Source of the DNA: Leclercia adecarboxylata
Lineage (GTDB): Bacteria; Pseudomonadota; Gammaproteobacteria; Enterobacterales; Enterobacteriaceae
Direction: 5' to 3'
Assembly: GCF_006171285.1 (NCBI RefSeq)
Contig: NZ_CP040889.1
Span: 3,906,001 to 3,970,000 of the forward strand
DNA length: 64,000 bases
Shown one piece after another: positions 53,386 through 64,000 of this stretch. A program made the position numbers and the translations under genes. Below the pieces are notes generated by a model, which saw only the letters and a program-made list of their open reading frames with translations, was not told the origin of the DNA and made no database searches. Position 1 is the first letter of the stretch. Each line of letters opens with the position of its first letter.

Positions 53386-54612
53386 ATGGATAAATTACTT
53401 GAGCGTTTTTTACAGTACGTATCGCTGGATACCCAATCTAAGCCGGGTGTCCGCCAGGTGCCTAGCACCGAAGGCCAGTGGAAACTGTTACAGCTGTTAA
53501 AAAACCAGCTGGAGGAGATGGGCCTCATCAACGTGACCTTAAGCGAAAAGGGGACGGTGATGGGCACGCTACCTGCGAATGTCAGCGGTGATATTCCTGC
53601 CATCGGCTTTATTTCCCATGTCGATACCTCACCGGATTTTAGCGGTAAAAACGTCAATCCGCAGATTGTTGAGAATTATCGGGGCGGCGATATCGCCCTC
53701 GGCATCGGTGATGAAGTGCTTTCGCCGGTAATGTTCCCGGTGTTACACCAGCTGCTCGGCCAGACGCTGATCACCACCGACGGCAAAACGCTGCTGGGTG
53801 CCGATGATAAGGCGGGCGTGGCCGAGATCATGACCGCGCTGGCGGTACTGAAAAATAATAACGTCCCGCACGGCGATATCCGCGTCGCCTTCACCCCCGA
53901 TGAAGAGGTGGGGAAAGGGGCGAAGCATTTTGACGTTGCGGCGTTTGATGCCCGATGGGCCTATACCGTCGACGGCGGCGGGGTGGGCGAACTGGAGTTT
54001 GAAAACTTCAATGCCGCTTCGGTGAATATCCGCATCGTTGGCAATAACGTTCACCCGGGTACCGCGAAAGGGGTGATGGTCAACGCGCTGTCGCTGGCGG
54101 CCCGCATTCATGCCGAAGTCCCGGCGGAGGAAAGCCCGGAAAAAACCGACGGCTATGAAGGCTTCTACCATCTCACTAGCATTAAAGGGACGGTGGATCG
54201 CGCGGACATGCACTACATCATCCGCGATTTCAATCGCGAAGGGTTTGAAGCGCGTAAACGCAAGATGATGGACATTGCCAAAAAGGTGGGTAAAGGGCTG
54301 CACCCGGACTGCTACATTGAGCTGGTGATTGAAGACAGCTACTACAATATGCATGAAAAGGTGATCGAGCATCCCTATATCCTCGAGGTGGCGCAGCAGG
54401 CGATGCGCGACTGCGACGTCGAACCCCAGCTCAAACCGATCCGCGGTGGCACCGATGGCGCCCAGCTCTCGTTTATGGGACTGCCGTGCCCGAACCTCTT
54501 TACCGGCGGCTATAACTACCACGGCAAGCATGAGTTTGTGACGCTCGAGGGAATGGAGAAAGCCGTGCAGGTGATTGTGCGCATTGCCGAGTTAACGGCG
54601 AAGCAGCAGTAG
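53386..54612 (+). CDS. pepT: Tripeptide aminopeptidase PepT
   Basis: 408 residues from the ATG at 53386; the in-frame ATG at 53341 would add 15 residues. PepT is a dizinc M20 peptidase that cuts the N-terminal residue from tripeptides. Zinc ligands are seen in [10 protein letters not shown] (histidine), [11 protein letters not shown] (bridging aspartate), [14 protein letters not shown] (catalytic and ligand glutamates) and [14 protein letters not shown] (last histidine). AGTGAGGGTG precedes the start. In enterics the gene is induced without oxygen by FNR; I found no clear FNR box in the 248-base gap to potA. Confidence 0.97.
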   Translation: MDKLLERFLQYVSLDTQSKPGVRQVPSTEGQWKLLQLLKNQLEEMGLINVTLSEKGTVMGTLPANVSGDIPAIGFISHVDTSPDFSGKNVNPQIVENYRGGDIALGIGDEVLSPVMFPVLHQLLGQTLITTDGKTLLGADDKAGVAEIMTALAVLKNNNVPHGDIRVAFTPDEEVGKGAKHFDVAAFDARWAYTVDGGGVGELEFENFNAASVNIRIVGNNVHPGTAKGVMVNALSLAARIHAEVPAEESPEKTDGYEGFYHLTSIKGTVDRADMHYIIRDFNREGFEARKRKMMDIAKKVGKGLHPDCYIELVIEDSYYNMHEKVIEHPYILEVAQQAMRDCDVEPQLKPIRGGTDGAQLSFMGLPCPNLFTGGYNYHGKHEFVTLEGMEKAVQVIVRIAELTAKQQ

Positions 54613-54617
54613 AGAAT

Positions 54618-54673
54618 TACCCGGTTCACCGGGCCCATTCGTAGGCCGGGTAAGGCGTAGCCGCCACCCGGCA
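54618..54673. repeat. REP/BIME element between pepT and roxA
   Basis: A CCGGTTCACCGG hairpin is followed by GTAGGCCGGGTAAGGCGTAG and CCGCCACCCGGC (54641-54672). This is the same family of REP as at 14629, with a different stem (GGCG in place of GCGC). It lies between convergent genes. Confidence 0.85.
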
Positions 54674-54686
54674 ACGTAAAAACCAC

Positions 54687-55808
54687 TCAGTCCTCGAAGA
54701 ACCAGTACCCGCTGTTGACCAGCGCCGCCAGCATCGCGAGGAACGACGGATCTTCAAGTGCATCACCGAAATGCTCGGCGGTCAGCACCATATGGCTGGC
54801 AAGGGCTTCCAGCGCCGGACGGTGCGGGGAATCCAGCTGTTCGCCGTTGACGAAAACATCTTCGCCAATGCGCAACACGCGTAATCCACCCAGACGCGCC
54901 AGCTTGTCGCCCTGCTGCAGCGCATCATAAATTTCATCCGGCTGATACGGCGGCTCCGGCAGGGAGACGTCCAGCTCGTGGCGGGACTGGCTGATAAACT
55001 CCCCGAACCACTGGTTGAAATGCTCAGGCTTGTTGATCATATCCAGCATCATCCCGCGCAGCTGATCCAGCTCCTGCGGCAGAATATCGGCCGGATGTTC
55101 CCGGGAAGGCACCGCCGGATCGCTGAAACGATGGCTGCCCAGCTCGCGTTGCAGAACGTAATCGGCAAACCCGCTGATCATCTCGCGACCGCTTGGCGCG
55201 CGGAAGCCCACTGAATAGTTCATCGAGTTCTCAAGAGAGTAACCTTCGTGCGGGAAGCCCGGTGGAATATAGAGGATATCGCCCGGCTCCATCTCTTCGT
55301 CGATGATGCCGACAAAGGGATCGACCTGCAGCAGGTCAGGGTGCGGACAGTGCTGTTTCATCGGCACCTTCTCACCCACGCGCCAGCGGCGGCGGCCGGT
55401 ACCCTGAATAATGAACACGTCGTACTGATCCAGATGCGGGCCAACGCCGCCGCCGGGCACGGAGAAGGAGATCATCAGATCGTCCATGCGCCAGTCGGGC
55501 AGGGCGCGGAACGGCAGCATCAGGGCTGCGGCGGGCTGGTGCCAGTGGTTAACCGCCTGCACCAGTAACGACCAGTTGCTCTCGCCCAGATGGTCATAGC
55601 TTTCAAACGGACCGTGGCTGACCTGCCATTTCCCGTCCTGATGGCTGACGAGACGGCTGTCGACTTCGCTCTCCATGGCCAGGCCGGCCAGTTCGTCAGG
55701 AGAGATGGGATCGACGAAGTTGGCGATGCCGCGTTTCAGAACAACCGGACGCTTTTGCCAGTAACGTTCGATAAAGTCGGGCCAGTTGAGCGCTAATTGA
55801 TAATCCAT
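54687..55808 (-). CDS. roxA: Ribosomal protein uL16 3-hydroxylase RoxA
   Basis: 373 residues, the E. coli length. RoxA (YcfD) is a 2-oxoglutarate and Fe(II) dependent oxygenase that hydroxylates an arginine of ribosomal protein L16. The JmjC-type iron ligands are H125 and D127 in GVGPHLDQYDVF, and a later histidine near residue 187 in GFPHEGYSLENS. The C-terminal part is a winged-helix-like and dimerisation region. It lies downstream of phoQ on the same strand; the 90-base gap could hold a promoter but none is obvious. Confidence 0.96.
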   Translation of the reverse strand: MDYQLALNWPDFIERYWQKRPVVLKRGIANFVDPISPDELAGLAMESEVDSRLVSHQDGKWQVSHGPFESYDHLGESNWSLLVQAVNHWHQPAAALMLPFRALPDWRMDDLMISFSVPGGGVGPHLDQYDVFIIQGTGRRRWRVGEKVPMKQHCPHPDLLQVDPFVGIIDEEMEPGDILYIPPGFPHEGYSLENSMNYSVGFRAPSGREMISGFADYVLQRELGSHRFSDPAVPSREHPADILPQELDQLRGMMLDMINKPEHFNQWFGEFISQSRHELDVSLPEPPYQPDEIYDALQQGDKLARLGGLRVLRIGEDVFVNGEQLDSPHRPALEALASHMVLTAEHFGDALEDPSFLAMLAALVNSGYWFFED

Positions 55809-55897
55809 ATTTATATTCCGCAGGCTTTTACTTGCTCGGATTATAACGGAAGCACGGCAGCCTGCGTGTGAGAATCACGCTTTTTTCACCCAGGCGC

Positions 55898-57361
55898 TCA
55901 ACTATCGTCGCTGGTCAGGTGCTGGCGGCCAAAAATCGCCTCCATTCGGGCACCGCCCAGCAGGCTGTCGCTGGTCTCGATCCTGCCGTCGTACTGCTCC
56001 ACAATGTCGCGGGCGACCGACAAACCAACACCCTGGCCGGGACGCAACGTATCGGCGCGCTGGCCGCGATCGAAGACCTGATCGCGTTTACCCTGCGGGA
56101 TCCCGGGGCCATCATCCTCAACAATAATGTGCAGCTGATCCTCTCCCTGCCGGGCAGAGACTTCGACAAACTCCAGGCAGTATTTACAGGCGTTATCGAG
56201 CAGGTTGCCCATCACTTCCATAAAGTCGTTTTTCTCGCCCACAAAGCTGATTTCCGGCGAGATATCGAGGGTAATGTTCACCCCCTTGCGCTGATATACC
56301 TTGTTCAGGGCCGAGGTCAGGCTGTCGAGCAGCGGGGCAACAGGGTGCAGCTCCCGGCTCAGGAGGGTACTGCCGGTTCGCATACTGGCGCGGTGCAGGT
56401 AGTACCCGATCTGCTGGGAGATACGGCTGATCTGCTCCAGCATTACCGGCTCCGCTTCATCGGCGCTCAGTCTGGCGCTGCGCAGGGATCGCATGGTGCT
56501 CTGCATCACCGCCAGCGGCGTTTTCAGGCTGTGGGTCAGATCGGTGAGGGTGGTGCGGTACTTATCGTAACGTTCGCGCTCGCTTTTCAGCAGACGGTTC
56601 AGGTTACGCACCAGGCTGGTGAGTTCCCGGGTGGTATTCGGATTGAGCTTCTCCCGGTGATGCTCTTCCAGCTCGCGCACCTCTTTCGCCAGCGACTCGA
56701 TGGGCCGCAGGCTCCACCAGGCGGCCAGCCAGAGCAGGGGGATCACCAGCAGCAGGTTGGCGGCCAGCACGTACACGAACCAGTTCCACACCATATAAGA
56801 GCGTTTTAGCTCTACCGGAATGGTGTCGATGACCACAATCGTCAGCTGGGGCATCGCGATCGTGGCGGGGTAGATGTTTACCGCCACCGAGTGGGTCAGC
56901 TCGCTGTCGTCATCGTCCTCACGGATCTCGGCCAGCTCCTGCTGCATATTGTGATTGTCACCCACCAGCACGCTGGTGGCATCGACATTCGCTTCCAGCT
57001 CATGAAAACCGTTGGTGCGTAACCACTCCGGGCGGATGCTTTTAATCAGCCAGGGGACGTCGCGCTGGGCCCACAGCAGTTTGCCTTTTTCATCGTAAAT
57101 CAGCGACATGGTCGGGCTCTGGCGATCAAGATGCTCCGGCATATCAATGCTGATTTTATTGTCTTCCCATCGAGCAAGGGTATAGAAAAGATTGCTCTCC
57201 CCGCGCAGCAGGCGAAAGGTGGTTTTGTCGAAGCTGACGCTGTAGCCCACCAGCGCCACCATCCCATAGGCCAGCGAGAGCACCAGCACCACTACCGCTG
57301 TCGCCAGCAGAAAACGAAACCGCAGCGACAGAGGCAGAAAGTGACGAAAGAGATTTTTCAT
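55898..57361 (-). CDS. phoQ: Sensor histidine kinase PhoQ
   Basis: 487 residues (E. coli 486). PhoQ senses low Mg2+, acid pH and cationic antimicrobial peptides and phosphorylates PhoP. It has a membrane helix at about residues 17-40, a periplasmic PAS-like domain with the acidic cluster EDDDDSE (148-154) that binds divalent cations, a second membrane helix (about 195-214) and a HAMP linker. The phosphorylated histidine is H277 in [13 protein letters not shown]. The N, G1 and G2 boxes ([24 protein letters not shown]) follow. Its start follows the phoP stop with no gap. Confidence 0.98.
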   Translation of the reverse strand: MKNLFRHFLPLSLRFRFLLATAVVVLVLSLAYGMVALVGYSVSFDKTTFRLLRGESNLFYTLARWEDNKISIDMPEHLDRQSPTMSLIYDEKGKLLWAQRDVPWLIKSIRPEWLRTNGFHELEANVDATSVLVGDNHNMQQELAEIREDDDDSELTHSVAVNIYPATIAMPQLTIVVIDTIPVELKRSYMVWNWFVYVLAANLLLVIPLLWLAAWWSLRPIESLAKEVRELEEHHREKLNPNTTRELTSLVRNLNRLLKSERERYDKYRTTLTDLTHSLKTPLAVMQSTMRSLRSARLSADEAEPVMLEQISRISQQIGYYLHRASMRTGSTLLSRELHPVAPLLDSLTSALNKVYQRKGVNITLDISPEISFVGEKNDFMEVMGNLLDNACKYCLEFVEVSARQGEDQLHIIVEDDGPGIPQGKRDQVFDRGQRADTLRPGQGVGLSVARDIVEQYDGRIETSDSLLGGARMEAIFGRQHLTSDDS

Positions 57362-58033
57362 TTAGCGTAATTCGAAAAGATAGCCCTGGCCGCGCACGGT
57401 GGTAATGACATCCTCCGGGTACTGCGCCTGAATTTTCTTGCGCAGACGCCCCATCAGCACGTCGATGGTGTGGCTTTCGCGCAGCTCTGCGTCAGGGTAG
57501 AGCTGGAGCATCAGGGAATCTTTACTCACCACCTTGCCGCTGTTGCGGATCAGCGTCTCCATAATGGTGTACTCAAAGGCCGTCAGCTTAATGACCTCAT
57601 CATTAATCGCCAGCTCGCGGCGGGAGAGATCGACCTGAAACGGCGGGATGGAGATCACCTGCGAGGCCAGACCGCTGTTGCGGCGCATCAAGGCCTGCAT
57701 GCGCGCGGCGACCTCTTCGATATGGAAAGGTTTAGTGACGTAATCGTCGGCGCCGGCGCTGAGCACTTCAACCTTATCCTGCCAGCCTTCGCGGGCGGTT
57801 AAGACCAGTACCGGCAAAGAGACATCGTGGCTGCGCCAGCGGCGGATCAGCGACAGGCCATCTTCATCAGGCAGACCCAGGTCAACGATGGCGATATCGG
57901 GAAGGTGTTCATTGAGATAGTAATCGGCTTCTTTTGCATCTTCGGCATCATCCACCTGATGTCCCATTTCCTGAAGCTGAACTTTCAGGTGATGGCGTAG
58001 CAACGCATTATCCTCAACAACCAGAACGCGCAT
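57362..58033 (-). CDS. phoP: Response regulator PhoP
   Basis: 223 residues from the second of two adjacent ATGs (58033), which puts the phosphorylated aspartate at residue 51 ([13 protein letters not shown]) as in the family. PhoP is an OmpR-type regulator of Mg2+ transport, lipid A modification and virulence in relatives. The receiver domain includes [10 protein letters not shown] at the start and [11 protein letters not shown]. The DNA-binding domain fills the last 100 residues and ends [19 protein letters not shown]. An exact PhoP box lies upstream, so autoregulation is expected. Confidence 0.98.
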   Translation of the reverse strand: MRVLVVEDNALLRHHLKVQLQEMGHQVDDAEDAKEADYYLNEHLPDIAIVDLGLPDEDGLSLIRRWRSHDVSLPVLVLTAREGWQDKVEVLSAGADDYVTKPFHIEEVAARMQALMRRNSGLASQVISIPPFQVDLSRRELAINDEVIKLTAFEYTIMETLIRNSGKVVSKDSLMLQLYPDAELRESHTIDVLMGRLRKKIQAQYPEDVITTVRGQGYLFELR

Positions 58034-58077
58034 CATCGCTTCTCCCTAATATGAATGGTCAGAGTAGTTTAACGCTG

Positions 58078-58112
58078 ATTATGTTGCGGCGGGGATAAAC
58101 ATTTCGTAAACC
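58078..58112 (-). promoter_or_regulatory. Autoregulated phoPQ promoter with PhoP box
   Basis: On the minus strand GGTTTA-CGAAA-TGTTTA (58112-58096) matches the (T/G)GTTTA-N5-(T/G)GTTTA PhoP box exactly. Twelve bases later is the -10 CATAAT (58083-58078). This is the architecture of PhoP-activated promoters and is as known upstream of phoP in E. coli and Salmonella. Confidence 0.92.
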
Positions 58113-58122
58113 GAAGGGGAGG

Positions 58123-58150
58123 AACCCTCTTTCCGGGCGGAAAGAGGGTT
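58123..58150 (-). other. Strong hairpin after purB
   Basis: AACCCTCTTTCC pairs with GGAAAGAGGGTT around GGGC, a perfect 12-bp stem, just past the purB stop. It lacks a T run on the minus strand. It may act as a partial terminator between purB and the PhoP-activated phoPQ promoter. Confidence 0.7.
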
Positions 58151-58157
58151 AAAAGCG

Positions 58158-60177
<2,020 letters not shown>

Positions 60178-60204
60178 ACTTGCTCCTTTCTGTGTGTTAT
60201 CGCA

Positions 60205-61821
<1,617 letters not shown>

Positions 61822-61829
<8 letters not shown>

Positions 61830-62493
61830 GAGGCTCTCCTTGTTGAGTAACGTCCCGCCACTCACCGTTGGCGAGGCTATCCAGCGTATAACTGCCCATG
61901 GCGTAGCGGATCAGGCGCAGTGTCGGATGGCCGACATGGGCCGTCATGCGACGCACCTGGCGGTTGCGGCCTTCATAAAGGGTCACTTTGATCCACGAAA
62001 CGGGAATGGATTTACGCTCGCGGATCGGTGGGTTGCGCGGCCAGAGCCACTCTGGTTCATTGACCAGCTCAATACCTGCAGGCAGGGTAGGACCGTCGTT
62101 GAGCGTAACGCCTTGACGTAACGCCGTCAGCGCTGCTTCGTCCGGCACGCCTTCAACCTGCACATAGTAGATTTTGCCGGTGCGCTTACCGGGCTGGGTC
62201 AGCCTGGCCTGCAGTTCACCATCATTGGTGAGCACCAGCAGCCCTTCGCTGTCGCGATCGAGCCGGCCTGCGGCATAGACCCCCTGGACAGGGATGTAAT
62301 CTTTCAACGTGCTGCGTCCGGCTTCGTCGGTAAACTGCGGCAGGACATCGTAAGGTTTATTGAACAAAATAACGCGTGTCGGCGCGCTTTGCTTGCGCGG
62401 TCTGGACGCTTGTCGTTTGCTGAATCGTTCAACCCGGTGATTTCTAAAAGAAGTTTTCTGCATGGTATTTTCAGACGTTATCAATTGCCGCAT
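61822..62493 (-). CDS. rluE: 23S rRNA pseudouridine 2457 synthase RluE
   Basis: 223 residues from the ATG at 62493; a second in-frame ATG at 62463 begins MQKTSFRNH. RluE makes pseudouridine 2457 in 23S rRNA. It is of the RsuA type without an S4 domain. The catalytic aspartate is in [18 protein letters not shown], and the family motifs [13 protein letters not shown] and [16 protein letters not shown] are present. It is divergent from icd and begins a minus-strand run of rluE, nudJ, mnmA, hflD, purB. Confidence 0.95.
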
Positions 62494-62610
62494 TATAGCC
62501 TAATAACGAATGCCTTTCATGGCGCCAGACATTCAGGTACTATCGATGGGCTCATTACAAATTATTAACATAAGATCAGTAACAACCAGAAGCGCTCGAA
62601 GGAGAGGTTA

Positions 62611-63861
62611 ATGGAAAGCAAAGTAGTTGTTCCGGCGGAAGGTAAAAAGATCACCCTGCAAGACGGTAAGCTGAACGTCCCACACAATCCGATTATCCCG
62701 TTCATCGAAGGTGACGGTATCGGTGTTGACGTAACCCCAGCGATGCTGAAAGTGGTGGATGCCGCTGTTGAGAAAGCCTATAAAGGCGAGCGTAAAATTT
62801 CCTGGATGGAAATTTACACCGGTGAAAAATCTACCCACGTTTACGGCCAGGACGTCTGGCTGCCAACTGAAACTCTTGACCTGATCCGTGACTACCGCGT
62901 TGCCATCAAAGGCCCGCTGACTACGCCAGTCGGTGGCGGTATTCGCTCCCTGAACGTTGCTCTGCGTCAGGAACTCGACCTGTACGTTTGTCTGCGCCCG
63001 GTACGTTACTACCAGGGTACGCCAAGCCCGGTTAAACACCCTGAACTGACCGACATGGTTATCTTCCGTGAGAACTCCGAAGATATCTATGCTGGTATCG
63101 AGTGGAAAGCGGACTCCGCAGAAGCAGAGAAAGTGATCAAGTTCCTGCGCGAAGAGATGGGCGTGAAGAAAATTCGCTTCCCTGAACATTGCGGTATCGG
63201 CATCAAGCCGTGCTCCGAAGAAGGCACAAAGCGCCTGGTTCGTGCAGCGATCGAATACGCAATCACCAATGACCGTGACTCTGTGACCATCGTTCACAAA
63301 GGCAACATCATGAAGTTCACCGAAGGCTCGTTCAAAGACTGGGGTTACCAGTTGGCGGCGGAAGAGTTCGGTGGTGAACTGATCGACGGCGGCCCATGGC
63401 AGAAGATCAAGAATCCGAACACCGGCAAAGAGATCATCATTAAAGATGTGATCGCCGATGCGTTCCTGCAGCAGATCCTGCTGCGTCCGGCTGAGTACGA
63501 CGTTATCGCCTGTATGAACCTGAACGGTGACTACATCTCCGACGCTCTGGCGGCGCAGGTTGGCGGTATCGGTATCGCACCAGGCGCGAACATCGGTGAC
63601 GAGTGCGCGCTGTTCGAAGCGACCCACGGTACTGCACCTAAGTACGCGGGCCAGGACAAAGTGAACCCAGGTTCAATCATCCTGTCCGCAGAAATGATGC
63701 TCCGTCATATGGAATGGTTCGAAGCCGCAGACCTGATCGTTAAAGGTATGGAAGGCGCGATCAACAACAAGACCGTGACCTATGACTTCGAACGTCTGAT
63801 GGAAGGCGCTAAGCTGCTGAAATGTTCAGAGTTTGGTGACGCGATCATCGAAAACATGTAA
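62611..63861 (+). CDS. icd: Isocitrate dehydrogenase [NADP+]
   Basis: 416 residues, the E. coli length. Icd converts isocitrate to 2-oxoglutarate in the TCA cycle and is switched off by phosphorylation of S113 ([12 protein letters not shown]) by AceK. The metal and substrate motif is the long segment from [19 protein letters not shown] to [17 protein letters not shown] precedes the ATG. The 3' end is the attachment site used by phage 21 and the e14 element in E. coli. Here the frame is intact to TAA at 63859-63861, with [15 protein letters not shown] and [13 protein letters not shown] differing slightly from E. coli. Confidence 0.98.
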   Translation: MESKVVVPAEGKKITLQDGKLNVPHNPIIPFIEGDGIGVDVTPAMLKVVDAAVEKAYKGERKISWMEIYTGEKSTHVYGQDVWLPTETLDLIRDYRVAIKGPLTTPVGGGIRSLNVALRQELDLYVCLRPVRYYQGTPSPVKHPELTDMVIFRENSEDIYAGIEWKADSAEAEKVIKFLREEMGVKKIRFPEHCGIGIKPCSEEGTKRLVRAAIEYAITNDRDSVTIVHKGNIMKFTEGSFKDWGYQLAAEEFGGELIDGGPWQKIKNPNTGKEIIIKDVIADAFLQQILLRPAEYDVIACMNLNGDYISDALAAQVGGIGIAPGANIGDECALFEATHGTAPKYAGQDKVNPGSIILSAEMMLRHMEWFEAADLIVKGMEGAINNKTVTYDFERLMEGAKLLKCSEFGDAIIENM

Positions 63862-63883
63862 TCCAGATTTCGGGTTGTATGCG

Positions 63884-63912
63884 AACGGGAGCCAGTTGGT
63901 TCCCGTTTTTTA
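63884..63912 (+). terminator. Rho-independent terminator after icd
   Basis: AACGGGAGCC (63884-63893) pairs with GGTTCCCGTT (63898-63907) around AGTT, with one G-T pair, followed by six Ts. Confidence 0.92.
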
Positions 63913-63930
63913 TTATTAGCTTTTGAACGG

Positions 63931-63963
63931 TTATCAAAAATTTATCAAAACAAGTTATCAAAA
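63931..63963. repeat. TTATCAAAA repeats with IHF match after icd
   Basis: TTATCAAAA occurs three times in the same direction (63931, 63942 and 63955). TATCAAAAATTTA at 63932-63944 fits the IHF consensus WATCAA-N4-TTR. Such clusters are the arm sites of tyrosine-integrase attachment regions, and icd is a known insertion point. No integrase gene is inside the window, so this is inference. Confidence 0.5.
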
Positions 63964-64000
63964 CCCCACCCCAAAATCCTATATCGCGATTGTCGTCCAG

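Overview
This window is a chromosomal stretch from a member of the Enterobacteriaceae. Gene order and almost every protein follow the Escherichia coli 24-25 minute region, from the flg operon to icd. The proteins are diverged enough, as is the intergenic DNA, that this is not E. coli or Salmonella. A relative such as Enterobacter, Lelliottia or Leclercia is plausible but is an inference. The coding sequences look intact; only flgE is cut by the window edge. I saw no tRNA, rRNA, CRISPR array or insertion sequence.

Layout: 1-7625 is the end of the flagellar rod/hook/ring operon (flgE-flgJ) and the sigma-28 unit flgKL. 7625-9913 holds a divergent MFS transporter/LysR regulator pair between flgL and rne, where E. 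coli has nothing. 9928-15285 is rne, rluC and maf (yceF). 15279-21702 is a small-RNA locus and the yceD-rpmF-plsX-fabHDG-acpP-fabF cluster, which couples a ribosomal protein gene to fatty-acid and phospholipid synthesis. 21771-26042 is pabC-mltG-tmk-holB-ycfH. 26187-30138 is ptsG with its CRP/Mlc/SgrS control region, and the siderophore receptor fhuE.

30486-34301 is hinT-ycfL-lpoB-thiK-nagZ-ycfP, a tightly packed cell-wall and vitamin cluster. 34387-38253 is ndh with an FNR box, ycfJ, a 51-residue membrane-protein gene on the minus strand, comR and bhsA. 38265-49223 is ldtC, mfd, ycfT, lolCDE (lipoprotein export), nagK and cobB. 49329-53137 is the spermidine/putrescine importer potABCD on the minus strand. 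53386-62493 is pepT, roxA, phoPQ with an autoregulatory PhoP box, purB with an intragenic PurR operator, hflD, mnmA, nudJ and rluE. 62611-63861 is icd. The last 70 bases downstream of icd hold three direct repeats and an IHF-consensus match, which suggests that an element integrated at icd begins just outside the window.

The region is mostly conserved core genome, and I found no clear new multi-gene system. The items most worth a second look are the repeat cluster after icd, the 51-residue membrane ORF with a strong ribosome binding site and terminator, the inserted MFS/LysR pair with a perfect palindromic operator candidate, the SraB-like RNA and near-leaderless yceD promoter, and the long nested inverted repeat between cobB and potD.
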